DNA of 64,000 nucleotides from Lachnospiraceae bacterium (GCA_024690885.1 JAILOI010000060.1:1-64000), one strand, 5' to 3'; positions 26,558-36,945 are shown, numbered from the stretch's first letter. Notes: generated by a model not told the origin, from the letters alone. Numbers and translations: made by a program.

Positions 26558-28228
26558 CTATTGCGCTTCCTTGTAACGATCGTAAGCATCCTGATATACC
26601 TGCAGTAACTCCGACATACCGCAGTTCGAGTTTAACATCTCCTTGTATGCTTCCCACTCCTCGTCAGTTGGGCCACCTTCCTTGATCCACAAGCCTTCCT
26701 GCTCTGCGACTGCATCACAGAAATCCTGCTTGTACATATCGATAGTGTCCAATTCCTCATTGGTGAATACACAGTCGATTGGATAGGTTGTAGTATCCTT
26801 CACCTGTGGCATCCAGTAATCATAGAGGTCCGTCAAACGCTCGATGGCACGATCCTCCATATTGAAGGTATCTGCATAGTAATGAGAGAGAATCAACTTC
26901 GGTCCTGCAACCTCATAGTAGCTCTTCAGCTCACCGGCACCCTTGCCGTACTTTTCCTGTGCCTCATCCTCGGTGATGGAGTTCCATACACCCTTGTCAT
27001 CCTTGCCGGTGAAGTACACATCGATTGGACCATACTGTAACTGCATCACATTCTCGCCCACATACCACTGATCGAAGAATTTCAACAGGTTTACCGGGCT
27101 CTCACATGCAGAGGTGATGGAGAGGTTTCCGGAAGACGTACCGCCGCCGGTACGTACGGTTACGTTGCTCTTGCCTTCATACTCACTGTCCTTCGGTCCG
27201 GTTAAGATTGGAAGGAATACATAATCATCGGCATAATCGCCCATCAACTCCTCGATGTACCACCAGGTAGATACACCCACATAGCCCTGCTGGCATTTTG
27301 CCATTAGCTGGGTATCATCCTGGGAGAACATCTCCTGGTCCATTAAACCTTCCTGATACCAATCACTAAAGTACGTCAGCGCATCACGATAATTATCATC
27401 ATCACAAACGAAGTTTACACTTCCGTCCGGATTTAATACCAAATCATCACATACATCATTGATCCAGTTGGTGAAACCAAAGCCTGCATAGAAGACATTC
27501 TGTCCCCAGCACCACTGATCGTATCCGGTCGACATCGGGATGGTGGATCCGGCAGGTGCACCGTAGTACTTTGCCGCCATATCGTTGTCCTTGAAGGCCT
27601 TCAGTGCATCGTGTAACTCGTCCAAGGTGGACGGAACTTCTAATCCCAAATCATCCAGCCACGCTTTGTTAATCATAGAAAACTGTGGTACGGTAAAAAT
27701 GGAGTAATCCTCATCCTTTCCAATACCTGCCGTACCCATCTGCTCTCCGGAAGGAAGACCATAGATGCATCCATCGTCCATGGTAATGGCTGCCTTGATT
27801 TCCGGATGTTCCTCCAGAATGGCTGTCAGATTCGGCATGGTCTCTGCATTCAGATAAGGTGTTAAATCAATAAAGGTACCGTCTCCACCATAGGTAGAGA
27901 GGTCGTAGTTGGAAAAACCAACCCCCATATATGCATCCGCCAAATCGCCACCGGCAATCTGGATATTCACCTGCTCTGCAAGAGAATCGCTCATGGTATT
28001 CCAGGAAATCTTCACTCCCGTATCTTCCATCATCTTGTTTAATACCACGTTATCATCGTATCCCGGAGACAAAGCAGACTGTCCGCCTACGATGGTAAAT
28101 TCGGTCTGGTCGGTGGATGTATTTACTTCTCCTGTATTGGTATTTCCCCCTTTTCCTCCAGAGCCACATGCAGTGCATGATACAACCATGGAAGAAAGCA
28201 AAATAGCTGCTACTATTTTCTTTTTCAT
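26558..28228 (-). CDS. Extracellular solute-binding lipoprotein (LplA-like sugar ABC transporter)
   Basis: Lipobox-type signal VVSCTAC; large type-1 SBP; beside two permeases. Confidence 0.88.
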   Translation of the reverse strand: MKKKIVAAILLSSMVVSCTACGSGGKGGNTNTGEVNTSTDQTEFTIVGGQSALSPGYDDNVVLNKMMEDTGVKISWNTMSDSLAEQVNIQIAGGDLADAYMGVGFSNYDLSTYGGDGTFIDLTPYLNAETMPNLTAILEEHPEIKAAITMDDGCIYGLPSGEQMGTAGIGKDEDYSIFTVPQFSMINKAWLDDLGLEVPSTLDELHDALKAFKDNDMAAKYYGAPAGSTIPMSTGYDQWCWGQNVFYAGFGFTNWINDVCDDLVLNPDGSVNFVCDDDNYRDALTYFSDWYQEGLMDQEMFSQDDTQLMAKCQQGYVGVSTWWYIEELMGDYADDYVFLPILTGPKDSEYEGKSNVTVRTGGGTSSGNLSITSACESPVNLLKFFDQWYVGENVMQLQYGPIDVYFTGKDDKGVWNSITEDEAQEKYGKGAGELKSYYEVAGPKLILSHYYADTFNMEDRAIERLTDLYDYWMPQVKDTTTYPIDCVFTNEELDTIDMYKQDFCDAVAEQEGLWIKEGGPTDEEWEAYKEMLNSNCGMSELLQVYQDAYDRYKEAQ

Positions 28229-28324
28229 TATTCTCTCCTTTCAAAAAGAGCATTTTTATTTCTTATATTCTAATGGGCGCTCATTGAACTGCCGGCATAA
28301 TGCTCAATGTTCTCCCCCAATTAG

Positions 28325-29257
28325 CTACCCTTTGACTGCGCCGGACATCATCCCTTTTTCAAAATACTTCTGAATGAACGGATAGATGACCAGCATTGGT
28401 GCTGCCGCCACAACGATGGAGGAGAATTTAATCATCTCCTTCACCTTGTTCAACTCTGCGTATCCGCCGGATACCGTACTTGCCTGGGCTGCACTGGCCG
28501 AGCTCTTGATTAGGATATTTCTTAAAACCAGTGGTAAGGGGGCCATGTCCGGATTCGGTAAATAAATCAAAGCCGTAAACCAGTCGTTCCAATAGGCCAC
28601 CATACTAAACACCACCATTACCGATAAAATCGGCATGGACAGCGGAATCACAATCTTCACTAGCGTTTGTATCTTGGTACAGCCGTCAATCTCCGCCGCT
28701 TCAATGAGCTCGTGCGGGATACTGTTCTGAAAATAATTCCGAACCAGAATCATATTCGCAACCGACACACCACCCGGAATAAAGAGGGCCCACATGTTTC
28801 CGATTAAGCCACTGTCCTTGACCACAAGGTAAGTCGGAATCAGGCCTCCGCCAAAGTACATGGTGATGATGAAAAAGATGCTAATCCACTTCCGGCCCGG
28901 CAAATCCTTCTGCGCTAAGGGATATGCAGTTAAGTAAAGCATCACCACAGAAAAGATGGTTCCGATCACGGTGTATTTAATGGAATTGATATAACCGCTG
29001 AAAATGCTTGGGTCTGCAAAAACCGCCTGGTAACCTTTGAGACTAAAATCACTTGGAAGCAGGAAGGTTTTGCCCGCATACACGTCATACGGATTCGACA
29101 CGGATGCAATCAGTACGTAATACAAGGGATAGGCCACAATCAAAGTCATGGCCAATGCAATGAGTACCAGAATTACATCACTGACTCGATCCGATAATCC
29201 AAGGGATGCACGTTTTGTTCTCTTCATGGAAGTTCTCCTTCTAGACAAACTCCACAT
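28325..29257 (-). CDS. Carbohydrate ABC transporter permease (LplC/YtcP-like)
   Basis: EAAEIDGCTKIQTLVKIVIPLSMP EAA loop. Confidence 0.92.
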   Translation of the reverse strand: MWSLSRRRTSMKRTKRASLGLSDRVSDVILVLIALAMTLIVAYPLYYVLIASVSNPYDVYAGKTFLLPSDFSLKGYQAVFADPSIFSGYINSIKYTVIGTIFSVVMLYLTAYPLAQKDLPGRKWISIFFIITMYFGGGLIPTYLVVKDSGLIGNMWALFIPGGVSVANMILVRNYFQNSIPHELIEAAEIDGCTKIQTLVKIVIPLSMPILSVMVVFSMVAYWNDWFTALIYLPNPDMAPLPLVLRNILIKSSASAAQASTVSGGYAELNKVKEMIKFSSIVVAAAPMLVIYPFIQKYFEKGMMSGAVKG

Positions 29258-30125
29258 CGGAATGTTTCTTGGCGATGCGGTTTACTATAATCAACAGAAT
29301 TAAATTGACCACCGTATTAAACAACCCGACGGCGGTAGAGTAGCTGTACTTGGCATGTTCAATACCCTGTTCGTACACATAGACAGCAATGATATCGGAG
29401 GCTGCCTTATTCAAGTCGGTTTGCAACAACCAAACCTTCTCAAAGCCGATGTTCATCAGGGAACCGGCGCTCATAATTAAGTTCAAAATTGCCATGGGAA
29501 GCAGTGCCGGAATATCAATGTGACGGATGCGCTGCCATACACTGGCGCCGTCCACCTTGGCTGCTTCATAGAGGGAGGTATCCACCGTTGCCAGGGTTGC
29601 TAAGTAGATAATGCAGCCCCATCCGGCATCCTGCCAAATTCCGGAAGCAATATAGATGGTACGGAAGGCTGCCGACTCCGTTAAGAAATCGGTGCTTGTT
29701 CCAAGGATTAAGTTCAAAAGTCCACCGGATGGGCTTAAGAACATCTTAATCATTCCACAGATAACCATAGTCGAAATAAAATGGGGTGCATATAACACCG
29801 TCTGCGTAACACGCTTTAACTTTGGGAAGCGAAGCTGATTGATACATAGGGAGAGTATGATTGGAATCGGAAATCCCCAAAGTAAGCTGTACGCACTGAG
29901 CAGGAAGGTATTTTTAATCATGCGGAAACAATTCGGTGAAGTAAAAAACCGCTTGAACCAATAGAGGCCAACCCACTCACTTCCGGTGATGCCCCGTGAA
30001 GCCTTAAAGTCACGGAACGCAATTTGAATACCGTACATCGGTATATATTTGTAAATAAAAGTAATAACAACCGGGATGAGTAATAACACATACATCTGCC
30101 AGTTTGCTTTTAGCTTCTGTTTCAT
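29241..30125 (-). CDS. Carbohydrate ABC transporter permease (LplB-like)
   Basis: YEAAKVDGASVWQRIRHIDIPALLP EAA loop. Confidence 0.92.
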   Translation of the reverse strand: MKQKLKANWQMYVLLLIPVVITFIYKYIPMYGIQIAFRDFKASRGITGSEWVGLYWFKRFFTSPNCFRMIKNTFLLSAYSLLWGFPIPIILSLCINQLRFPKLKRVTQTVLYAPHFISTMVICGMIKMFLSPSGGLLNLILGTSTDFLTESAAFRTIYIASGIWQDAGWGCIIYLATLATVDTSLYEAAKVDGASVWQRIRHIDIPALLPMAILNLIMSAGSLMNIGFEKVWLLQTDLNKAASDIIAVYVYEQGIEHAKYSYSTAVGLFNTVVNLILLIIVNRIAKKHSDVEFV

Positions 30126-30141
30126 GATTTCCTCCTGTGTG

Positions 30142-30153
30142 TGAAACGTTTCA
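30142..30153. promoter_or_regulatory. LacI-family operator TGAAACGTTTCA
   Basis: Perfect 12-nt palindrome in the divergent promoter region; related TGAAACGTTATTTCG at 30201-30215. Confidence 0.7.
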
Positions 30154-30426
30154 TTCTATTTCATACAGAAAGCGTGGTCACTTTAGAACCCGCTATTTGG
30201 TGAAACGTTATTTCGTAAACCAACGATACCATCCGAACCGGTTTGTGTCAACGAGTTTATTCTTGATTCTTCATGTTTGTAAAGCTTTCACGAATAACTA
30301 TTTCTTTTTTTGTGCAACTTTTCTTTTTTCATTTTTCCCTTTACGCTGTCCTCGTTTTGTTCTAATATAGAGTCAATCGGTGAATTGTTTCACCATTATT
30401 TCACGTAAATTTCACAGGAGAATCAT

Positions 30427-31413
30427 ATGAGCAAATCGGCAAAACTTCCTACCATGAAGGATGTGGCCAAGAAGGCCGGAGTCGCCCTGGGCACGGTATC
30501 CAAAGTATTTAACGGCATCCCGGTAGGGGATGAATATCGAATCAAAGTAGAACAGGCAGCCAAGGAATTGGGCTATCAAGTGAACGTCTATGCCCGGGGC
30601 TTACGCGCCAGCAAGACTAACACCGTGGCGGTTATTCTGCCCAACCTGATTCACCCTTTCTATTGTAATATGGCGGATTTGTGTTGCCAGGACCTAGCAG
30701 CCAGAGGCTATCGGATGTTGTTATCCACCACCTCTTATGACCCAAAAACTGAACAGGGTTGCATCGATATGGTCCAGCAGAACAAGGTGGATGGCATCAT
30801 TGCCATTACTTATAATCCGGATTTGGAAGTGAAGGAAGACATTCCCTTTGTCATCATCGATCGTAAATTCCATAACACCGTGCCCTGTGTTTCCTCTGAC
30901 AACTATGCCGGCGGACAATTAGCAGCCGAAAAGCTCTCTGAGAAAGGCTGTAAGCACCTTCTATTCCTCGGCATTTCTTCCCGGGTTCCCGGTGAGGCCG
31001 ATAAACGAAGTTTAGGATTTGAAAGCTACTGTGCAAGTAACCACATCGATTACACCATAGAGAAGGTCTGGGATGACGAAGGCATTGATGCATTGATTGC
31101 CTTCTTGGATGGAGCCACGGCCAAGAAGAATTTTCCATATGATGGCATCTTCTGTGGTACGGATATGTTGGCGCTACAGATCATTGATTATCTAGAGAAA
31201 CATCAGCTTTCGGTTCCGGAAGACATCCAGGTTATCGGATACGATGGTATTCCTAAGTTTGCTTTGGATGAATATTACTGTTCTACCATCCGCCAGCCCC
31301 TGGATCAGATGGCCGCAACCGCGGTGGATATTCTACTATCGGATCGATCCGCTGCACCGGCTTTGGTTTGTCTTCCGGTTACCTTCTGTGAAGGTGGCAC
31401 TACGAAACGTTAG
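30427..31413 (+). CDS. LacI-family transcriptional regulator
   Basis: PTMKDVAKKAGVALGTVSKVFNG HTH; periplasmic-binding-like domain. Confidence 0.95.
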   Translation: MSKSAKLPTMKDVAKKAGVALGTVSKVFNGIPVGDEYRIKVEQAAKELGYQVNVYARGLRASKTNTVAVILPNLIHPFYCNMADLCCQDLAARGYRMLLSTTSYDPKTEQGCIDMVQQNKVDGIIAITYNPDLEVKEDIPFVIIDRKFHNTVPCVSSDNYAGGQLAAEKLSEKGCKHLLFLGISSRVPGEADKRSLGFESYCASNHIDYTIEKVWDDEGIDALIAFLDGATAKKNFPYDGIFCGTDMLALQIIDYLEKHQLSVPEDIQVIGYDGIPKFALDEYYCSTIRQPLDQMAATAVDILLSDRSAAPALVCLPVTFCEGGTTKR

Positions 31414-31430
31414 AAAGGAATCTTTCCATT

Positions 31431-32180
31431 ATGGGTTTGTTAATTCGTGATGATGAATATGACGAAAGCAGACGTATGGTTGGCTTTCGCCGCTACAAAC
31501 AACTCCTATCCTTCCATACCGGTCATTGGGTAAAGCTTGGAATGCTCACCTTCCTTGGTGGTCTGCCACTGATGCTTGGTATTACCTATGCCATCCTATC
31601 CTCCTCTTCCTTAGTTGCTCTGGTTGCAGGGGTATTGGGCGGCATCATCTTGGGGCCTTTTGTTGCAGCCCACATAGACAGTCTCTATCGCGCCATGCGA
31701 GATGACAGCGGCATGCGATGGGCCGGCTATCGGAAGGGATTTCGACAAAATTGGAAGGATAGCCTGCTGCCCGGCGGACTCCTCGGATTATTTATAAGCA
31801 CTTCTGTATGGTTACTCTACATGAGCATCTACACCGATGCCTTTCCCTTAAGTCACGGCACTCTGGTGTTATTATTCGTGGCCTTGGGCGTATTCCTGAT
31901 AGTTTCCGATTTGTTTTGGCCACAGTTGGTACTGTTTCGCCAACCCCTTTTGCAAACCATACGAAACATCCTGTTATTTACATCCAAGTATCTATGGATG
32001 ATGGGTAAGATTTGCCTGCTGCAGATTCTGTTTCTGGCCTTTCACCTTGTGTTTGCACCCTATACGCTGGTATTCCTGCCATTCTTCAGCATCTGGTATT
32101 TCCTGTTCTTTTCACAGTTTCTGCTATACGATGCCCTAAATGAAGAATTACAAATCGAAGAAAAATACAAAACCCCATAA
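31431..32180 (+). CDS. Multi-pass membrane protein, possibly YesL/DUF624-like
   Basis: Predicted TM helices; directly follows lacI-type gene in a sugar operon. Confidence 0.5.
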   Translation: MGLLIRDDEYDESRRMVGFRRYKQLLSFHTGHWVKLGMLTFLGGLPLMLGITYAILSSSSLVALVAGVLGGIILGPFVAAHIDSLYRAMRDDSGMRWAGYRKGFRQNWKDSLLPGGLLGLFISTSVWLLYMSIYTDAFPLSHGTLVLLFVALGVFLIVSDLFWPQLVLFRQPLLQTIRNILLFTSKYLWMMGKICLLQILFLAFHLVFAPYTLVFLPFFSIWYFLFFSQFLLYDALNEELQIEEKYKTP

Positions 32181-32206
32181 ACCCGGTCTCCCGGATTTAT
32201 GGGGTT
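32171..32206. terminator. Bidirectional terminator
   Basis: AACCCCATAAACCCGGTCTCCCGGATTTATGGGGTTTTT. Confidence 0.8.
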
Positions 32207-32232
32207 TTTACTTATCCAAATAATTTCATGAA

Positions 32233-32970
32233 TTAATGGCAACCATGAGATCCGCAATCGCCGTGGTGGCACTCATGACCCTCTTCGTGATCATGATGTT
32301 CATGGTGATGATGGTCGCACTGGGTGTTTGGATCGTAGTTTAAGGTACCGTTCAAATAATCGGTCACAACTGCGTCTGCTTCCCCACTGACACCCGGGAA
32401 TAACTGGATACCCACATCGCCTAAGGCATTTCTGGCACCCATTCCGATTCCGCCGCAGATTAACACTTCCACCTCTGCAGCGCGTAAGAATCCGGCCAAT
32501 GCTCCATGTCCGGTTCCATTGGTATCAATAACCTGTGAAGACTTCACTGCCTGATTCTCGATTTCATAAATCTTAAACTGCTCGGTCTTACCGAAATGCT
32601 GACCGATCAATCCGTGTTCATATGTAACTGCAATTCTCATGATTTGTTCTCCTTTTGCACTGAGTTTGGCACTGGCAGGAATGGAATCAATCCGATAGGA
32701 TCCTCCGGTGATCCGAATCCGCTTCCCGTTGACCAAGGCATCCGCCAGCTTGCTGCGGGCCTGCTCATAAATTCCGGTTACCGTCGCTCGGGATACCCCC
32801 ATCAACGCGGCACACTCCTCCTGGGTCATCTTCTCGTAGTCAATGCACCGAATGGTTTCATACTCATCCAGCATGAATTCAATAGTTTCCCGATTTGCGC
32901 ATCCCTCAGGAGCAAAGCTCCAGAAGTCCGGATATCCGCAAATTCTCCTGCATCGTTTGGATCTAGGCAT
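32233..32970 (-). CDS. DUF134 HTH fused to NifX/NifB-type iron-molybdenum-cofactor-binding-like domain, His-rich C-terminus
   Basis: MPRSKRCRRICGYPDFWSFAPEG...VSRATVTGIYEQARSKLADAL then MRIAVTYEHGLIGQHFGKTEQFKIYEI; tail CDHHHHEHHDHEEGHECHHGDCGSHGCH. Confidence 0.88.
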   Translation of the reverse strand: MPRSKRCRRICGYPDFWSFAPEGCANRETIEFMLDEYETIRCIDYEKMTQEECAALMGVSRATVTGIYEQARSKLADALVNGKRIRITGGSYRIDSIPASAKLSAKGEQIMRIAVTYEHGLIGQHFGKTEQFKIYEIENQAVKSSQVIDTNGTGHGALAGFLRAAEVEVLICGGIGMGARNALGDVGIQLFPGVSGEADAVVTDYLNGTLNYDPNTQCDHHHHEHHDHEEGHECHHGDCGSHGCH

Positions 32971-32979
32971 AGAAATTCC

Positions 32980-33039
32980 TTTCTGACATATGTCAATTAT
33001 AACTGTATGCTAACACCATTTCTGACATATGTCAATTAT
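32980..33039. promoter_or_regulatory. Twin 21-nt operator TTTCTGACATATGTCAATTAT (two copies)
   Basis: Identical copies at 32980-33000 and 33019-33039, each with palindrome TGACATATGTCA, upstream of the DUF134 gene. Confidence 0.75.
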
Positions 33040-33076
33040 CTACGCCCTGCCGATTGCAAAAGGATATGAAGTTTTT

Positions 33077-34510
33077 TTATGATTTCTTCGCTTCCAAGGA
33101 CTTCTCCCCCACCAGAAGCTCTGGTGGGTTTTGGTCCTCAGGAAGAAATACAAGGATGGAAACATAGGGACGTTCCGGAATAAAGCCTGCCAATTCGTCT
33201 CCGTGCTCATCTCGGAGCGAGATTGGTTTGCCTTCCCCCGGTACATTCCCTAAATCATATTGCCGGCAACCCATGTAACTGCCCACTGTGGGAGGTATGG
33301 CAGTTTCCGCGCTCGTGGTTGCCAGCAGGTATCCATCGTGAAATTCAATGGGCATATCCCGGTCCAAGGAATCATCCCCCTCATGGATGGGGGCTTCCAC
33401 ATAGACCTTGCCGCCATCCATATAGAAGGTTCCGTTGGAATCTAAGCCGTCCCCGAGGGAATTCACATATAACTCTCCTCCGGACATATGAATGTAGGGT
33501 TTCTCTCCCCCTTTACCGGAGGCATTGATTCCGTCATCCACCGCATGCAATCCCAATTTGCCGTCCCATATATTTACGAAGCGTGCTTCCACGCCTTCAC
33601 GACTTTCCGTAATATCGTAGGTTCCCCCACGCATAGCAAAAAAGTGTTCCGCATGCACGGCGTCATCTCCACAGGAAATTTGAAGGGTTCCTCCTTCCAT
33701 GTAGAAAAAGCCCTTGTGCGCATCCTTGTCATTGGAAATCTGAATGCCATCGTCACTGGCGTTGATGTGAAGAACTCCGTCTGCCATGCGGAAGGAATCC
33801 TTGGCAATGATGCCCATATCCCCTGCTTTGACAAACACCTGCCCACCGGTAATCGAGACATCCTTCCGACACTCGATTGCAGTTCCATATTTGGCATTCA
33901 CATCCAGCATGCCTGCTCCAAGAAATACCAGATCCACATCACTGTAAATCAGAGGTTGCGGTTTCGCGCCCTCGTTGGCAGCTCCACTATTGATATAGTT
34001 TTCGCTGCCTTCTTCCAACTGGAAGTACACACAGTCTCCGGAGATAATATCAATCAGGGGCTCTGTCCCGTATAGCGTGGCCCCGTCGAAAATCAAAGAT
34101 ACGCTTTCGTCCTTTGGCACCTGTACCGAAAGCTTGGCTGAGGTGCTCTTGCCCCTGAGCCGATATGCGCCACCGGCAGTAATCTCATAGGTTCCATCCA
34201 CCGTATCCAAATCCACGACTTCCGTTTCATCAGATTCCACAATGGTGGTATCCTCCAGAGCAAACATCTCTCCACCGTCCGGTTTCAGCCCTTGGTGCAG
34301 ATGCTCCTCATAGGTCGCAACGATGTTATCTTCCGTTCCAACGTCGGTAGCTTCGCCCGGCGCAGCTTCTGTTGTATTTCCAACAGGCTTGGAAGTTTCC
34401 CCGCATCCAAGTAAACTTCCCATCATGGATAAAAAAACCAACCCTACCAGGATGCGCTGTGTTGCGCACCCCGGCCGATTGGTCTTGTTTCTATAACTCA
34501 TCTCCCACAT
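33077..34510 (-). CDS. Carbohydrate-binding-domain (DUF4353-like) lipoprotein with beta-helix-like repeats
   Basis: Signal peptide with lipobox SLLGCG; repeated DDGI/ISNDKD/GDDAVHAE motifs. Confidence 0.75.
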   Translation of the reverse strand: MWEMSYRNKTNRPGCATQRILVGLVFLSMMGSLLGCGETSKPVGNTTEAAPGEATDVGTEDNIVATYEEHLHQGLKPDGGEMFALEDTTIVESDETEVVDLDTVDGTYEITAGGAYRLRGKSTSAKLSVQVPKDESVSLIFDGATLYGTEPLIDIISGDCVYFQLEEGSENYINSGAANEGAKPQPLIYSDVDLVFLGAGMLDVNAKYGTAIECRKDVSITGGQVFVKAGDMGIIAKDSFRMADGVLHINASDDGIQISNDKDAHKGFFYMEGGTLQISCGDDAVHAEHFFAMRGGTYDITESREGVEARFVNIWDGKLGLHAVDDGINASGKGGEKPYIHMSGGELYVNSLGDGLDSNGTFYMDGGKVYVEAPIHEGDDSLDRDMPIEFHDGYLLATTSAETAIPPTVGSYMGCRQYDLGNVPGEGKPISLRDEHGDELAGFIPERPYVSILVFLPEDQNPPELLVGEKSLEAKKS

Positions 34511-35171
34511 CTCTCATTCTTGAAAGTGCAACTTCTAAATTTCCGTTACGCTCCCGAATCTTGTCCATAAATTCTTTGGTACTCTTCGATGCATCCAAAA
34601 CCACATCATACTCTAATTTGTACATAGTCCCCATATTGCAGGTCTTCACATGCATAAGCTCAAAGCTCTGTAAATACTGGTGAAAGATATCTTCGAACTT
34701 TCCTTCGTAGTCCAGATTCTCCGGAATCAAAATCCGAAGATTTCTGGATTCCTTCTGCTCCCCACCGAAATTGGTGAGGTAAATCACCAGCTGTACAATG
34801 GAAATCACCAGTGCAAATACCAGTGCCAACCATATATAACCCATACCGTTGGCCAGGCCAACTGCCATCGCCAGGAAGATTCCTGCAATTTCCTGTCCCT
34901 TGCCGGCGATGGAACGATAACGAACCAGGCTGAAGGCTCCGGCCACTGCCACACCGGCTCCGATGTTGCCGTTGACCAGCATAATCACGATTTGCACGAT
35001 GGACGGTAAAATCACCAGGCTGACAATAAAGCTTTGGGTGTGTTTCCGTTTGATCATGTAAATCCCTGCAATAATAAAGCCACATAATAAGGAGCACACT
35101 GTTGCCAACAGCATATTCTCCACTGTAATATTTCCCCCGTTAATAATTGATTGAATCACGTATTCAGGCAT
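34491..35171 (-). CDS. DUF4956 family membrane protein
   Basis: N-terminal TM region, GAFSLVRYRSIAGKGQEIAGIFLAMAVGLANGMGYI; next to VTC gene. Confidence 0.85.
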   Translation of the reverse strand: MPEYVIQSIINGGNITVENMLLATVCSLLCGFIIAGIYMIKRKHTQSFIVSLVILPSIVQIVIMLVNGNIGAGVAVAGAFSLVRYRSIAGKGQEIAGIFLAMAVGLANGMGYIWLALVFALVISIVQLVIYLTNFGGEQKESRNLRILIPENLDYEGKFEDIFHQYLQSFELMHVKTCNMGTMYKLEYDVVLDASKSTKEFMDKIRERNGNLEVALSRMRDVGDEL

Positions 35172-35974
35172 AACCCCTTCTCCCCTTTTCTGTTCTCAAC
35201 TTTTGCTTGTCCTGTTGCCATTCTACAAACGCGCATCCCCTTTACGTATTCCCTATAAGCACTTCCGTACTTAGAATAAGACGTTTGATAGATTTCTTCT
35301 TTGCTAAGGATTGCTGCCACTTCCTTCGGAATCGCTCCCCCGCATTTGATTTCCATTAAGCGATTTCCTTCCTCCAGAAGCTCTTCTCCATAACCTCCTT
35401 CTTGTAAATCCAGATGATCGCAGCGCCAGGTAATGTGGGTATCGAAGGTCACCCGAAAATCCGGGTCCTCCTTACCACGGAAGGCCAGTCGATCATAAGA
35501 AATTACCATCTTGGGTACCAGTGCATCATAGTAATCCGTAAAGCTGTCGATTTCACTCCCAATCTGTGCATCAACAAAGCTTTGGGTGGTTCGCTCCTCA
35601 TCGGCGTCTTCGAAATGTTTCCCCGTATCCAAATGTGCTTTGGCCATTCCGTAAGGCATTCCAATGCGGCGCTTGTAAACCACACCTTTGTACTTCTTTT
35701 TAATTTCGACAAAGCTGTTGGATTCACTGTCCGGTACCAGATACGTTCGAAGCCGTAACTTCTCCTTGTAGGTCGGCTTCTCTATGGACTCACGTATGAG
35801 TCGATAGTTTGGCGTATCGTAGTAAATGTTGTAGATTCTCGTGTCTCCGTATTCATCCGGTTCCACATAGTCTTCCAGCTGCTTCATCAGCCGGTCGTAT
35901 TGCTGTCTACTCAGCATATACTTGGTTTCGATTCTTGCGAAGTTTTCTTTGTAGGTTCCTTTTTTTTCCTCCAT
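35156..35974 (-). CDS. VTC-domain protein (polyphosphate polymerase family)
   Basis: ETKYMLSRQQYDRLM...YNIYYDTPNYRLIRESIEKPTYKEKLRLRTY...FVEIKKKYKGVVYKRR. Confidence 0.92.
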   Translation of the reverse strand: MEEKKGTYKENFARIETKYMLSRQQYDRLMKQLEDYVEPDEYGDTRIYNIYYDTPNYRLIRESIEKPTYKEKLRLRTYLVPDSESNSFVEIKKKYKGVVYKRRIGMPYGMAKAHLDTGKHFEDADEERTTQSFVDAQIGSEIDSFTDYYDALVPKMVISYDRLAFRGKEDPDFRVTFDTHITWRCDHLDLQEGGYGEELLEEGNRLMEIKCGGAIPKEVAAILSKEEIYQTSYSKYGSAYREYVKGMRVCRMATGQAKVENRKGEKGLCLNT

Positions 35975-36106
35975 AAAGCCCCCCTTACTTCCCCCCTTTT
36001 CTAGTTTCTCTTAATAACTATAAATATCGTTAAAATACCTATGCAACCCGAATGTTACGAGCGTTTGGTTTTTGTTGCAAATCTCGAAATTGCTCCTAAA
36101 CTAAGA

Positions 36107-36137
36107 AAAGCGGAGGATTTCTCCTCCGCTTTTTTCT
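36107..36137. terminator. Terminator (AAGCGGAGGATTTCTCCTCCGCTTTTTT)
   Basis: GC-rich perfect stem with T run on both strands. Confidence 0.8.
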
Positions 36138-36216
36138 CATTTCTGCATTCCGACGATATCCCGCCTACGTGCGAAATCTCCATATGCAAAACTCCGATGG
36201 TATGATATCGTTTCCA

Positions 36217-36945
36217 TCAGTACACTGCTTTCCGCCGACAGTATTCCAAAAACTTCTGCTTCAAAGGCAGATAGTATCGGTCGGAAATCTTTAGGCGCAC
36301 ATCTCCCACACGCACGTATTTCTTCTCGTGGCCGTTGCCTTCGATTTTGTCCACATAATTGAGATTTACCATACAACTGCGATGAATCCGGCAGAAGTCG
36401 TAGTCCTGCAGTAGCTCTGCCAATCCACTCAACGATCCCCGATGCAACAATTCCCGCTCATTCTCTAAAACCAGTTTTACATACACCCCGCTGGCCAGGA
36501 CATAGCGAATGTTCTTGCAGGAGACCCCCTCGATAAACACTTCCTCCTGCTGCAGACAGTCGATGGCTCTGCAGAGAAGTTTCGGCAACTGGGTCAAGAG
36601 ATTCTCCTTGTCCACAAATCCCATGACGTGCAAGCCGAAGGAATCAAACACATAATCCGTATGTCCGGACACAAAAATAATAATTACATTCAGCTTGTTC
36701 GCCTCCATGTAATCCTTGATCTGCAGTCCGTTCTCATCCCCCATCTCAATATCCAACAGTAGGATATCGATATTGCGCAGATGCTTCTTCAATTCGCTTC
36801 CGCTGGCAAATTCCAGCAGTTCGAAACAGCGGCCGTCTTTGTGGTTGAGTTTCTCACATTCCCTGCGTATTAAGTTGCGGTATCCTTCGTTATCATCACA
36901 GATTGCTACCTTCATGCTACCCCCGTCTTCCCATCTAGTTTCCAT
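36217..36945 (-). CDS. LytTR-family response regulator
   Basis: MKVAICDDNEGYRNLI, LLLDIEM, FVSGHTDYVFDSF; C-terminal LytTR domain (FCRIHRSCMVNLNYVDKIEG). Confidence 0.9.
   Translation of the reverse strand: METRWEDGGSMKVAICDDNEGYRNLIRRECEKLNHKDGRCFELLEFASGSELKKHLRNIDILLLDIEMGDENGLQIKDYMEANKLNVIIIFVSGHTDYVFDSFGLHVMGFVDKENLLTQLPKLLCRAIDCLQQEEVFIEGVSCKNIRYVLASGVYVKLVLENERELLHRGSLSGLAELLQDYDFCRIHRSCMVNLNYVDKIEGNGHEKKYVRVGDVRLKISDRYYLPLKQKFLEYCRRKAVY

Noticed and set aside
32596-33069. Plus-strand 157-aa ORF over the twin operator
   Set aside because: Antisense to DUF134-NifX; the repeat is better explained as regulatory DNA.
33574-33897. 107-aa ORF inside the DUF4353-like lipoprotein gene
   Set aside because: Alternate-frame shadow of a well-supported coding region.
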